64,000 nucleotides of DNA from UBA7672 sp041166025 (GCA_041166025.1 JBEAMJ010000046.1:1-64000), one strand, 5' to 3'; positions 16,848 through 26,009 are shown, numbered from the stretch's first letter. Numbers and translations are program-made. The notes: generated by a model not told the origin, from the sequence alone.

Positions 16848-17549
16848 TTAGGCGGCCGGCTTCTGGATGAAATCGCCTTCGATCCTGACCGTCACGTCGT
16901 CACCGACGATGGTCGGCAGCAGGTAGTTGATACCGAACTCCGACCGCTTGAACGTGCCTGTGGCCGAAAACCCGATGGCCGGGACTTTGGCGAAGGGGTG
17001 GGCGCTGGTCTCCCCGGCAAAAGTGACCTCGAGCGTGACCGGCTTGGTGACGCCCTTGAGTGTGAGATCGCCGGTTATTTTCGCCGAGCGCTCGCCCGAC
17101 GGCTCGACCGCGGTCGAGACGAAGGTAATCATCGGATGCTGTCCCGCGTCGAGGAAGTTGGAGGAGTTAGCCAGGTCATCGTCCCAGGACCTGAACTTGG
17201 TGCCGGCGTGCGTGCCAAGATAATCGCCCGGGTAACCCGAGATAATGCTGGCGGCCTTGATCGTTGCGGTGACCTTCGATGCAGCGATGTTGCTCGGGTC
17301 GAAGCTGACGGTTGCATCGAAGGTCGGGAACTTCAAATTGTAGCCCGCGAGGCCAAGGTGCTGAAGCGTGAAGTTCACGCTGGAGTGGTTGGGGTCCGAA
17401 ACATATTCGCCCGCGGGGGCCGCGATCGTGATGGGTGTCGGCGCGGCGGGTTCTGCGGCGGCTACAGGAGCGGCAGGAGCTTCCCCGGCCGGGCTGCAGG
17501 CGGCGAGCGCCAGAAGGCCGACGCTGGCGACAAGAACAAACTTCTTCAT
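16848..17549 (-). CDS. YceI-family lipoprotein
   Basis: A 233-residue lipoprotein with a lipobox LAAC at C18 and a Pro/Ala-rich linker to about residue 48. A YceI domain (PF04264) follows: VSDPNHSSVNFTLQHLGL, then a central KITGDLTLKGVTKPV strand and a C-terminal barrel ending VRIEGDFIQKP. YceI domains are lipocalin-like and bind polyisoprenoids, so it may carry quinone-like or other lipids in the periplasm. ATG 17549 with GGGACAG upstream is chosen over an earlier in-frame ATG. It sits alone between metZ and the terminator. Confidence 0.9.
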   Translation of the reverse strand: MKKFVLVASVGLLALAACSPAGEAPAAPVAAAEPAAPTPITIAAPAGEYVSDPNHSSVNFTLQHLGLAGYNLKFPTFDATVSFDPSNIAASKVTATIKAASIISGYPGDYLGTHAGTKFRSWDDDLANSSNFLDAGQHPMITFVSTAVEPSGERSAKITGDLTLKGVTKPVTLEVTFAGETSAHPFAKVPAIGFSATGTFKRSEFGINYLLPTIVGDDVTVRIEGDFIQKPAA

Positions 17550-17671
17550 GATGCAAACTGTCCCTTCAACTGGCAGACGCGTCCCTCGCCACGAGGTTCG
17601 CGGCGATTCCGCAGACTCCATGTAGGAGTAGTATCGTTGCGTTTGCAACTAAAAGGCTGGTTCAGCGGCGC

Positions 17672-18877
17672 TCATCGTCCCGAAAGGGCCTGTTCGATGT
17701 CCTCTGCGACGTCCTCGGGGTCTTCAAGGCCGACCGATAAGCGCAGCCAGCTGTCGTCGAGCCCGATGGCTGCGCGTTCCTCCTCGCTCAGCGTTCGGTG
17801 CGTCGTGGTCGCAGGGTGGGTGATCAGGGATTTTGAATCGCCGAGATTGTTTGAGATATCGACCAGCCGAAGCCGATTGAGCGCCGCGAATGCGGCCTCT
17901 CGGCCGCCCTTGAGCGATAAGGCGAGCATCGAGCCGCCGCCTGCCGGCATCTGGGCGGCGTGGATGTTGTGATGCGGGTGGTCGCTTCGCCCCGGATAGC
18001 GCACGGCGCTGATCTTCGGATTGGTGGCGATACGATCAGCAATGCGGCGGGCGTTCTCGCTCATTCGGCGCACGCGGAGGTCCATCGTTTCGAGGCTCTT
18101 GAGCACCACCCAGGCATTGAAGGGCGACATGGAGGGGCCGGTGTGACGATAATATTGCTGTATCTGATCCTCGATCGCTTGCCGCTTGCCGAGAATGGCT
18201 CCGCCGAGCGTGCGGCCCTGTCCGTCCATGTGCTTGGTGGTGGAATAGACAACCCAGTCGGCGCCAAAATCGAGGGGTCGCTGCAGGATCGGAGAGGCGA
18301 AGACATTGTCGACAATGAGTTCGCCACCCGCGTCGTGGACGAGGTCGGCAACTCCGCGGATATCGACGGCGTCGAGCAGTGGGTTGGACGGCGTCTCGAT
18401 GATGGCGAAGCGGCAGGGCTTCGTTGTGGCGCGCTTCCACTGGCCGAGGTCGGAGCCGTCAAGCCAGGTCACTTCGACGCCCATCTTTGGGATCACGTTC
18501 TTGAGGATCCACACGCAGGAGGAAAAGAGCTGGCGCGGCGCGAGGATGCGGTCGCCCGGCTTTATCGGCGCAACCAACATGGTGTGGATGGCGGCCATGC
18601 CGCTTGCCGTCGCGCGGCAGTCTTCGGCGCCTTCGATCTGAGCGAGGCGCTCCTCGAACATGCGTACAGTCGGGTTTGCGTAGCGGCTGTAAATGTAGCC
18701 GGGCTTGTCGCCGGCCATGCGGGCGGATTGCTCCTCTGGACTGTCGTAGACGAAGCCGGAGTTAAGAAAGAGGGCTTCCGAGGTCTCGCCGTGATGGGAG
18801 CGCTCGAGGCCGCCGCGCACCATCATTGTTTGCGGCCGCCAACTGGCATTCTTTTCCGGCTTGCGGTCTTCGGTCAT
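17672..18877 (-). CDS. metZ: O-succinylhomoserine sulfhydrylase
   Basis: A PLP enzyme of the Cys/Met metabolism family, 401 residues, making homocysteine from O-succinylhomoserine and sulfide. Motifs are GYIYSRYANPT, the substrate-loop ATASGMAAIH, IIETPSNPLLDAVDI, the LIVDNVFASP Asp and the Schiff-base K215 in YSTTKHMDGQGR. The length and the SRYANPT segment fit MetZ better than MetB or MetC. It keeps its place in the apaG-metZ-dcd neighbourhood. It is divergent from the bciA-like gene, and no convincing SAM riboswitch was found in the shared 129-bp gap. Confidence 0.92.
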   Translation of the reverse strand: MTEDRKPEKNASWRPQTMMVRGGLERSHHGETSEALFLNSGFVYDSPEEQSARMAGDKPGYIYSRYANPTVRMFEERLAQIEGAEDCRATASGMAAIHTMLVAPIKPGDRILAPRQLFSSCVWILKNVIPKMGVEVTWLDGSDLGQWKRATTKPCRFAIIETPSNPLLDAVDIRGVADLVHDAGGELIVDNVFASPILQRPLDFGADWVVYSTTKHMDGQGRTLGGAILGKRQAIEDQIQQYYRHTGPSMSPFNAWVVLKSLETMDLRVRRMSENARRIADRIATNPKISAVRYPGRSDHPHHNIHAAQMPAGGGSMLALSLKGGREAAFAALNRLRLVDISNNLGDSKSLITHPATTTHRTLSEEERAAIGLDDSWLRLSVGLEDPEDVAEDIEQALSGR

Positions 18878-19006
18878 GGCGGCTGCCTTTCGATGCGTGG
18901 GACGCCGTTTAGGGCAAAGCCCGCGCCCGCGCCAGTGAGGCTAGCTACAAGGCCCTTTGCGCTGCATTGAGCTTGTCGCGCGGCTCGGCCATAGAGATGG
19001 CGAGCC

Positions 19007-20011
19007 ATGAGCAATCCTACCATGCAGCCGGGCCCTGACGCCAGATTGCGCCGCCGCGTGCTTATGCTCGGTGCGACCGGCGCAATCGGCGCAGCGACTG
19101 TAAAGGCGCTGGCGGCAGACGGCCACTCGGTTATCTGCCTGGTGCGCCCCGCGGCCGGGCGACACAAGGACATGGTCGAGGGCGCCGAGACGCGGCTTAC
19201 CGATGCGCGAGACCACGACAGCCTGCTTCGCGACGGTTTTCGCGGCGAGGCGTTCGACGTGGTCGTGTCCTGCATGGCGTCGCGGACCGGCGCACCGAAG
19301 GATGCATGGGCAGTCGACTACCAGGCGAATGCTCATGTCCTGAAGGCGGCAAAGACGGCCGGGGTCAGGCATTTCGTCCTGCTGTCTGCTATCTGCGTGC
19401 AGAAGCCGCGGCTTGAATTCCAGAAGGCAAAGCTAGCCTTTGAACAGGAGCTCATCGCATCGGGAATGGAGTATTCGATCGTTCGCGCCACCGCCTTCTT
19501 CAAGTCGCTGTCGGGGCAGATCGCGCGTGTGAAGGCCGGCAAGCCTTTCCTGGTGTTTGGCGATGGGCGGCTAACCGCGTGCAAACCGATCAGCAATGAT
19601 GATCTTGCGCGCTTTCTGGCAGACTGCATCAGCGATCCGTCGCGGCGGAACCGCATCCTGCCGATCGGCGGTCCGGGTCTGGCGATCACGCCGCGCGAGC
19701 AGGGCGAACAGCTGTTTGCGCTCTTGGGGCGCAAGCCGCGTTTCTCCAACGCGCCGGTCGCCATGCTCGATGCGATCATTGGCCTGTTGGCAACGATCGG
19801 GACGATCGTTCCGCCCCTGCGCGACAAGGCCGAACTGGCCCGCATCGGACGGTATTATGCAACCGAATCGATGCTGGTGTGGGATCCCCAGACCGGCCGC
19901 TATGATGCTGACGCCACGCCCTCAACCGGCAGCGAGACGCTTTTGGATCACTATGCGCGCATCCTCGCGGGCGAGGCGACTGTCGAGCGTGGGGCGCATA
20001 GTGTTTTCTGA
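19007..20011 (+). CDS. bciA: Divinyl (proto)chlorophyllide 8-vinyl reductase, BciA/DVR type
   Basis: A 334-residue NAD(P)H-binding atypical SDR. It starts with the Rossmann motif LMLGATGAIGAATVKAL. It then follows plant DVR and bacterial BciA closely: FFKSLSGQI, FGDGRLTACKPIS, LPIGGPGLAITPREQGEQLF, and IGRYYATESMLVWDPQTGRY near the C terminus. BciA reduces the 8-vinyl group of divinyl chlorophyllide in (bacterio)chlorophyll synthesis. No other bch gene lies in the window, although bciA is also remote from the photosynthesis cluster in Rhodobacter, from memory. Either the organism makes bacteriochlorophyll, or this is a retained or repurposed gene. Confidence 0.82.
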   Translation: MSNPTMQPGPDARLRRRVLMLGATGAIGAATVKALAADGHSVICLVRPAAGRHKDMVEGAETRLTDARDHDSLLRDGFRGEAFDVVVSCMASRTGAPKDAWAVDYQANAHVLKAAKTAGVRHFVLLSAICVQKPRLEFQKAKLAFEQELIASGMEYSIVRATAFFKSLSGQIARVKAGKPFLVFGDGRLTACKPISNDDLARFLADCISDPSRRNRILPIGGPGLAITPREQGEQLFALLGRKPRFSNAPVAMLDAIIGLLATIGTIVPPLRDKAELARIGRYYATESMLVWDPQTGRYDADATPSTGSETLLDHYARILAGEATVERGAHSVF

Positions 20012-20091
20012 GGCAAAACGAGAACTTCGAGAGCCGGCTTGCGTTGCGTGGGCCGACTGCCTGATGCACTTATGCGGGATGGAGGCGGCCC

Positions 20092-20727
20092 GTGATTCTG
20101 ATCGGCCAATATGACAGCCCGTTCGTGCGCCGCGTCGCGATCGCAATGCGGCTCTACGGCATGCCATTCGAGCACAGGCCATGGTCTGTCTTCGGCGATG
20201 CGGACAAGATCGCTGCGTACAATCCGCTGATGCGCGTGCCCACGCTAGTGCTCAACACGGGTGAGGCGCTGCTCGAGAGTCATGCAATCCTCGATGCGCT
20301 GGACCAGCTGGCGCCGCCGGGGCTGGTTATGATGCCGCCTGCAGGTGCGGAACGACGTGAGGCGATGCGCGTCTGCTCGCTGGCGACCGGGCTGGCCGAC
20401 AAAGCGGTCTCGCTTGTCTACGAGACGGTGGTTCATCAGCGCGGGACGAAGGCGTGGGTCGAGCGCTGCCGCAGCCAGATCGCCGGTGCGTTGCGCGAGC
20501 TCGAGACCAGCCGGATGCAGCATCCGACCGAGTGGTGGTTCGGCGCTCATATCGGCCATGCCGATGTCGCGGTGGCGTGCGTGCTCCGGTTTCTGGGCGA
20601 TGCGCATCCCGGTCTTTTCGATCTTGCCGATGGCTGGCCGCTGCTGGCGGCTCACGCGGCGCGTTGCGAGGCGCTGGATTCTTTCCGTGACCTGCAGCAG
20701 CCCTTCAGAGTGACGCCGCCACAATGA
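20092..20727 (+). CDS. Glutathione S-transferase family protein
   Basis: A 211-residue GST with an N-terminal thioredoxin-like domain (SPFVRRVAIAMRLYG, then NPLMRVPTLVL and ESHAILDAL, the glutathione-binding cis-Pro and Glu-Ser) and an all-helical C-terminal domain. The start is GTG 20092, fixed by an ideal GGAGG at 20081-20085. Its stop overlaps the dcd start by four bases (ATGA), so the genes are coupled. The substrate is unknown. Catalytic Ser and Tyr candidates near residue 9 allow several GST classes. Confidence 0.88.
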   Translation: MILIGQYDSPFVRRVAIAMRLYGMPFEHRPWSVFGDADKIAAYNPLMRVPTLVLNTGEALLESHAILDALDQLAPPGLVMMPPAGAERREAMRVCSLATGLADKAVSLVYETVVHQRGTKAWVERCRSQIAGALRELETSRMQHPTEWWFGAHIGHADVAVACVLRFLGDAHPGLFDLADGWPLLAAHAARCEALDSFRDLQQPFRVTPPQ

Positions 20728-21809
20728 CCAAGGCGCACGCAACAAAACGCGCGGTGGCCGACCTGCGGAAGCGGCGGGCAACCAGCGAGGTTGCGACGCT
20801 TGGCGTCCTGCCCGACGGCGAGCTGAAGGACGTCGTCAAGGCTGGGGCGATCAGTGCGGAGGGCGGTGTCCTGCCCGACCAAATCCAGCCAGCCTCGCTC
20901 GACCTGCGTCTCGGCAGAGTTGCCTATCGCCTGCGGGCGAGCTTTCTCCCCGGCAAGCAGATTGTAGCCGACCGGCTGGATGACAGCCTGGTGATGCATA
21001 CACTTGACCTAAGCAAGGGCGCGGTGCTGGAAACGGGCTGCGTGTATCTGGTACCTCTGCAGGAACAGCTGAAACTGCCGAAAGACCTGTCGGCGGCAGC
21101 CAACCCGAAAAGTTCGACGGGACGCATAGACGTGTTCGTCCGCGCTGTTTCCGATCGCGCACGGGCGTTCGACAACATTCCGGCCGGCTATCAGGGCGAC
21201 CTCTACGCAGAGATATCGCCGCGGACGTTCTCGGTGCTGGCGCGGACGGGCGATCGGTTGCTCCAGCTGCGCGTGCGTCGCGGGTCGCAGACGCCGGTGC
21301 GTGACATGACCTTCAGCCTCGACCTGTTTCCGACCAAGTCCGACATTGTGGGTTATCGGGCCAAACGGCATTCGCGCGTTATCGACCTCGCCGCAATCGG
21401 GGCGCATGTGGTGGAGGATTTCTGGGAGCCGGTGCGCGCACGAGGCGGGCGCATCGTCCTGGACCCGGGCGAGTTCTACATTCTAGCCTCGAAGGAGAAG
21501 ATCGTCATCCCGCTGGACGAGGCGGCTGAAATGGCGCCGATTGCTCCAGAGCTAGGTGAGTTTCGTGCGCATTATGCCGGTTTCTTCGATCCAGGTTTCG
21601 GAGTCACGCATTCGAAGGGCAAAGCCGTGCTTGAAGTTCGTTCGCGCGACGTCCCGTTCATCCTCGAGGACGGGCAGCCCGTCGGACGGCTGGTGTTCGA
21701 GAAACTGACGGCGAAGCCCGAGATTCCCTATGGGGCAGCTGGATCGTTTTCGACCTATGCGGGACAGGGGTTGCGCCTGTCGAAGTATTTCGAACGCGCC
21801 GACGATTGA
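20724..21809 (+). CDS. dcd: dCTP deaminase, long alphaproteobacterial form
   Basis: Deaminates dCTP to dUTP in dTTP synthesis. At 361 residues it is nearly twice the enterobacterial Dcd, as in other alphaproteobacteria, and appears to be a tandem of two dUTPase-like folds. Motifs are PASLDLRLGRVAYRL, ANPKSSTGRIDVFVR with the nucleotide-binding Ser-Ser, GDLYAEISPRTFSVL, and in the second half AHYAGFFDPGFG and SRDVPFILEDGQPVGRL. It overlaps the GST stop by four bases. It is the last member of the conserved argDF-to-dcd neighbourhood. Confidence 0.9.
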   Translation: MTKAHATKRAVADLRKRRATSEVATLGVLPDGELKDVVKAGAISAEGGVLPDQIQPASLDLRLGRVAYRLRASFLPGKQIVADRLDDSLVMHTLDLSKGAVLETGCVYLVPLQEQLKLPKDLSAAANPKSSTGRIDVFVRAVSDRARAFDNIPAGYQGDLYAEISPRTFSVLARTGDRLLQLRVRRGSQTPVRDMTFSLDLFPTKSDIVGYRAKRHSRVIDLAAIGAHVVEDFWEPVRARGGRIVLDPGEFYILASKEKIVIPLDEAAEMAPIAPELGEFRAHYAGFFDPGFGVTHSKGKAVLEVRSRDVPFILEDGQPVGRLVFEKLTAKPEIPYGAAGSFSTYAGQGLRLSKYFERADD

Positions 21810-21935
21810 TCCATGCTGCGGGTCCGGCGAATGCTGCGCCAGCGGCACACCCGAAATGAGCAGCGAGAATCTTGAAATTTCGTCCACCATGACTCTTTCT
21901 TCATTCGCGTCACGAGCCTACAGTGACCGCGTGGG

Positions 21936-22454
21936 GTGAGGTTGTTGAGCGTGATCGCCGACGTGCTCCTTCTTGTTTGCTTGGGCTCGCCGCTGCTGTT
22001 CGTCGGGATGCTCCGCCTGACGCGCGCCGGCGCGAAGCGGACCCAGGGCGCCCTCATCGGATGCTTGGCGACGGCTGTTTTCTGCGTGTGCTGGGACGCA
22101 CTCGCCGTGCAGATGCAGTGGTGGTCGTTTCCGTCGTCTTCCGACCTGCTGGCCACCCTAGCGCTGTCGCTGTTCGGCGCATTCGTCTTTGGAGGCGCTG
22201 CCGGGTTGCTAGGCTGGCGGATGATGCGTTCGGGCGGATGGACAGGCGCCGCGACGTTTACGTGCGGCTTTGTAGGTATCGGTCTTCTGCGCGATCACAT
22301 ACTTGACGCCAACACGCAGCTGTTCGCATTCGGCGAAGCGCCGCTGGCGCAGATCATGGCGGGCGTCGGCCATCTGATGCTGGGGCTGATCGTGCAGATT
22401 ACGATGCTGATCGTTGCAGGCCCTCCCCGGTGCGACGAGCTGCGCGCGAACTAG
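21936..22454 (+). CDS. Small integral membrane protein, unknown
   Basis: A 172-residue protein with four predicted membrane helices (residues about 5-25, 40-60, 68-95 and 130-160) and short loops, and no family I recognise. The start is uncertain: GTG 21936 is the longest choice, with TTG 21945 better placed behind GGGGTGAGG. Its TAG stop lies in a CTAG shared with the eda stop on the other strand. It stands alone between dcd and the Entner-Doudoroff genes. Confidence 0.55.
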   Translation: MRLLSVIADVLLLVCLGSPLLFVGMLRLTRAGAKRTQGALIGCLATAVFCVCWDALAVQMQWWSFPSSSDLLATLALSLFGAFVFGGAAGLLGWRMMRSGGWTGAATFTCGFVGIGLLRDHILDANTQLFAFGEAPLAQIMAGVGHLMLGLIVQITMLIVAGPPRCDELRAN

Positions 22455-23074
22455 CTTCTGGGCAAGGCGGCAGCCTCGCGAGCCAGTGCGCCGATTGTGT
22501 CCCATTGCTTTGCATCGATCAGTTTTGGAGGGCAGACCCAGCCGCCGCCGACGCAGGCGACGTTCGGGCGCTTGAGATAGTCGCGCGCCAGATCGGGCGT
22601 GATGCCGCCGGTGGGGCAGAACCTGACCTGGCCGAAGGGGCCGCGGAGCGCATCGAGCATGGCGCGGCCGCCAGCCTGTTCGGCGGGGAAGAACTTGAAG
22701 CGCGTGACGCCGAGATCGAGCCCCGCCATCAGCTCGGTCGCGGTTGCGACCCCCGGCAGGATCGCGACGCCAGCTTCGCGTGCAGCAGCGACAGTGGCGG
22801 CGGAAAGCCCGGGCGTAACGATGAAGGTCGCGCCGGCTTCGCGTGCAAGCATCACGTCATGCGCCGAAAGCACCGTGCCGGCGCCGACGATCGTGCTCGG
22901 GATGCTGGCCATCTCGCGCAGGCAGGCTAGGGCGGCTTGCGTGCGCAGAGTGACTTCGAGGACGCGCAGGCCTGCTTGCGACAGCGTTGTTGCGAGCGGG
23001 CGCGCGTCCTCGACACGCTCAATTGTGATGACGGGGATCACAGGCTGGATGGCCAGGAGGTCATCGACGGTCAT
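22451..23074 (-). CDS. eda: KDPG aldolase
   Basis: Cleaves 2-keto-3-deoxy-6-phosphogluconate to pyruvate and glyceraldehyde-3-phosphate, the last Entner-Doudoroff step. The 207-residue TIM-barrel enzyme has E40 (VLEVTLRT), VGAGTV, ATFIVTPG and the Schiff-base lysine K127 in RFKFFPAE, with GGIT and VGGGW phosphate loops. Its ATG overlaps the edd stop (ATGA), so translation is coupled. It converges with the small membrane-protein gene and shares a palindromic CTAG stop with it. Confidence 0.96.
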   Translation of the reverse strand: MTVDDLLAIQPVIPVITIERVEDARPLATTLSQAGLRVLEVTLRTQAALACLREMASIPSTIVGAGTVLSAHDVMLAREAGATFIVTPGLSAATVAAAREAGVAILPGVATATELMAGLDLGVTRFKFFPAEQAGGRAMLDALRGPFGQVRFCPTGGITPDLARDYLKRPNVACVGGGWVCPPKLIDAKQWDTIGALAREAAALPRS

Positions 23075-24900
23075 GCGTGTTGTCTCGTCGTCTGCGCCAG
23101 GAGGCTGAAAATGCCGCCGCCGGATTCCGCATCGCCAGCGAGGCCGCGGAAGGGGGCGAAAAGCTCGCGCCCCCAGCCATGCTGTTCGGGCGGGGGGGCG
23201 GCGCGGGGGCGTTGAGCGAGTTCGGAAGGGTCGACCATCAGGTCGAGGCGGCCCTTGCCTGCGTCGAGCACGATGCGGTCGCCATCGCGAATGCGGGCGA
23301 GGTGAGAATCCTGATCGGCGCCGGGCGTCACATGGATCGCCGCGGGAATCGCGCCTGATGCTCCGGACATACGGCCGTCCGTCACGAGTGCGACGCGGAA
23401 CCCCTTGTTCTGCAACGCGGTGAGCGGAGGGGTGAGCGCGTGAAGCTCCGGCATGCCGTTGGCGCGCGGGCCCTGGAAGCGGACCACTGCGACAAGGTCG
23501 CGATTGAGCTGGCCTGCCCTGAACGCGGTGGTGAAGTCGGCCTGGCTTTCGAACACAGCGGCAGGGGCATCGATGGTGCGGCGGTCGGGCGGCACGGAGG
23601 AAATCTTGATTACGCTGCGGCCGAGATTGCCGGTCAGCAGGCGGATGCCGCCTTCCGTCTCGAAGGGTGATGACACCGGACGGAGGATCGTCTCGTCGAG
23701 CGACTTCGGCGTCCCGTCACGCCATTTCAGCGTGTCGCCGTCGAGCCATGGCTCCTGCGTGTATGCACCGAGGCCCGCGCCGGCGACGGTGATGGTGTCG
23801 CCATGCAGCAGACCTGCGGACAGCAGCTCGCGCGTGATGAACGCCATGCCGCCAGCGGCATGGAACTGGTTCACGTCCGCCGTGCCATTGGGATAGATGC
23901 GCGCCAGAAGCGGCGTGACCGACGAGATGTCCGCGAAGTCGTTCCAGTCGATGATCAGACCAGCCGCATGCGCCATCGCGGGCAGGTGGAGCGCGTGGTT
24001 TGTCGAGCCGCCCGTCGCCATCAGGCCGACGATCGCGTTGACGATGGATTTAGGATCGACCACGTGGGCCATGGCGCCTTCACCCGATTTCGCCAGCTCG
24101 ACGCAGCGCCTGGCCGCTGCCCGCACCAAAGCATCACGCAGCGGTGTGCCGGGATTGACGAAAGCCGTGCCAGGCAGGTGGAGCCCCATCAGCTCCATCA
24201 TCATCTGGTTGGAATTGGCGGTGCCGTAGAAGGTGCAGGTGCCAGCGGTGTGATAGGAAGCTGCTTCGGCTTCGAGCAGCTGCTCACGCGTGACCTGTCC
24301 GAGAGCAAACTGCTCGCGGACCCTGGCCTTCTCCTTGTTCGAGATGCCCGACGGCATTGGGCCAGCGGGCGAGAAGAGGATCGGCAGGTGGCCGAAGCTC
24401 AGCGCGCCGATCACGAGACCGGGTACGATCTTGTCGCACGTGCCCAGCATCAGGGCCGCGTCGAACGCGTCGTGGGTGAGCGCAACCGCGGCGCTCAGCG
24501 CGATCACATCACGTGAGAACAGCGACAGCTCCATGCCGGGGCGGCCCTGGGTGACGCCGTCGCACATGGCGGGCGTGCCGCCGGCGACCTGTGCGGTGGC
24601 GCCGGCCTTGCGCGCCTCATCCTTGATGATGTCGGGATAGTCCTTGAACGGCTGGTGGGCGCTCAGCATGTCGTTGTAGCTGGTGACGATGCCTATGTTT
24701 GGCGCGCGGCCGCGCATCGTGAGCTTGTCCCCCAGCGGCGAAGCGGCGAAGGCGTGGGCAAGGTTGCCGCAGGACAGGTGCTGGCGTCCGGGGCCGGCGT
24801 CGCGGGCGGCCTGCATGCGACTGAGATAGTCCGAACGGCTGTCGCGGCTGCGTTCCGCGATCCGCGCCGTGACATCGGCGATCCTGGGATGAAGAGCCAT
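23071..24900 (-). CDS. edd: 6-phosphogluconate dehydratase
   Basis: An IlvD/Edd family [4Fe-4S] dehydratase of 609 residues making KDPG from 6-phosphogluconate. Cluster cysteines fit the family: GTPAMCDGVTQG, LMLGTCDKIVPG and HTAGTCTFYGTANSNQ. The C-terminal GRMSGASGAIPAAIHVTPGA is diagnostic. It is the first gene of the edd-eda pair, with an alpha/beta hydrolase gene 47 bp upstream on the same strand. The zwf-pgl pair, usually its operon partner, lies 5 kb away on the same strand with an opposite-strand block between. Confidence 0.96.
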   Translation of the reverse strand: MALHPRIADVTARIAERSRDSRSDYLSRMQAARDAGPGRQHLSCGNLAHAFAASPLGDKLTMRGRAPNIGIVTSYNDMLSAHQPFKDYPDIIKDEARKAGATAQVAGGTPAMCDGVTQGRPGMELSLFSRDVIALSAAVALTHDAFDAALMLGTCDKIVPGLVIGALSFGHLPILFSPAGPMPSGISNKEKARVREQFALGQVTREQLLEAEAASYHTAGTCTFYGTANSNQMMMELMGLHLPGTAFVNPGTPLRDALVRAAARRCVELAKSGEGAMAHVVDPKSIVNAIVGLMATGGSTNHALHLPAMAHAAGLIIDWNDFADISSVTPLLARIYPNGTADVNQFHAAGGMAFITRELLSAGLLHGDTITVAGAGLGAYTQEPWLDGDTLKWRDGTPKSLDETILRPVSSPFETEGGIRLLTGNLGRSVIKISSVPPDRRTIDAPAAVFESQADFTTAFRAGQLNRDLVAVVRFQGPRANGMPELHALTPPLTALQNKGFRVALVTDGRMSGASGAIPAAIHVTPGADQDSHLARIRDGDRIVLDAGKGRLDLMVDPSELAQRPRAAPPPEQHGWGRELFAPFRGLAGDAESGGGIFSLLAQTTRQHA

Positions 24901-24947
24901 GGCGCGCTCCTTTCGATTCGAGACACAGATATCGGTCGGAAACGGCC

Positions 24948-26009
24948 CTAGGCCAACAGCCAGTCGAGGATCATTGTGCTGAGGTCGGCGCCGTAGGTGT
25001 GGCTGAGGTCGGCGATCTCGCGGTAGGTGACGGAAGCGCCTGCCCGGGTGAGGTGTGCGTTCGCCTCCTGCGCCATGGCGACCGGGAACATCCAGTCACG
25101 TACGCCATGGAGGATGTGAATCGGCAGTCCCTCGATCCGCTCAGGGTCGGCCATGCCGGTGAGCACGGGGTGGAAGGCTGCTGCGACAGGCGCCAGGTGG
25201 GTGAAGGGCGATCCGGCGCCCAGACCGGAGGAGTAACTGAACGTGCCCCCGTCGCTCATGCCCGTGAGCAGGATGCGTGTGGGATCGACCGTCCATTTGC
25301 TGCGGACGAAAGCGAGGGCGCTGGAAAGGTGCGTTGAGTCGCGGTCGTCGCTCTGTATCGCCCAAGTCTGGCCGAGCGAGGTTGGCGCGACAAGGATGGC
25401 GCCGCGCGAGCGGCAGGCGGCGAGCCAGCTCCACAGGAAGGCGCGGCCGCGGCCCGATCCCCCGTGCAGGGCAAACACGACCGGATGCGGGCGTGTGGGC
25501 GCGTAGGTTTCAGGCACGTAGAGCCAGACGGCCTCGCGCGCATCTGGATCATCGCCCAAGCAGATGACGCCGGTGTCAGGCGGCGGCGGATGCATGAGCC
25601 GCTTCTGGAGATCGGCGTCATGACGCTGGTCTGGGTCGAGAAAGAAGCGGTTGATTGCGGGCACGATGCCGGCGAGGGGATAAATCGCCTCCAGCGCGCG
25701 CGAGAGGGTGCGCAGGCCGCGCCAGGCGCGCATTATATCTTCAGGCGGAGCGACGGCTTCGCGCAGCGCCTCGATCGCGGCGAGGGCAAGGTCGCTCGCC
25801 TCGTCGAGTGGCGGGCGCAGGGCGGACCACGGGTCGGGCCAGGGCGGCATGGCGCGGGCGGCCGCGATCTCCGCCTGCGGCAGGTTCGCGCGTGCAAGCA
25901 GATGCGCAAACCCGATGGGGTGGACATGTCGCGCGATGAATCCCAGCGCGTCCAGCGTTCGCAAGAGCGGAGCGACAAGCGTTTCGACCTGTTCGACCGG
26001 GTGCGTCAT
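24948..26009 (-). CDS. Alpha/beta hydrolase, phospholipase/carboxylesterase-like
   Basis: A 353-residue protein. The N-terminal 150 residues are helical and of no recognised family. The C-terminal part is an alpha/beta hydrolase with the oxyanion HGGSGRG, the nucleophile elbow GMSDGG and the late ILHGVRDWMFPV and LSHTYG that supply Asp and His. No signal peptide is seen. It is divergent from kynA (91 bp) and 47 bp upstream of edd on the same strand. An ester or formamide substrate is possible, and the identity is open. Confidence 0.75.
   Translation of the reverse strand: MTHPVEQVETLVAPLLRTLDALGFIARHVHPIGFAHLLARANLPQAEIAAARAMPPWPDPWSALRPPLDEASDLALAAIEALREAVAPPEDIMRAWRGLRTLSRALEAIYPLAGIVPAINRFFLDPDQRHDADLQKRLMHPPPPDTGVICLGDDPDAREAVWLYVPETYAPTRPHPVVFALHGGSGRGRAFLWSWLAACRSRGAILVAPTSLGQTWAIQSDDRDSTHLSSALAFVRSKWTVDPTRILLTGMSDGGTFSYSSGLGAGSPFTHLAPVAAAFHPVLTGMADPERIEGLPIHILHGVRDWMFPVAMAQEANAHLTRAGASVTYREIADLSHTYGADLSTMILDWLLA

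Noticed and set aside
18878..19006. A SAM-II-type riboswitch before metZ (GTAGCTAG on the minus strand)
   Set aside because: The GTAGCTA string is present, but the flanking P1 GCGCG pairing and the A-rich pseudoknot strand do not fit. Only generic GC-rich hairpins can be drawn.
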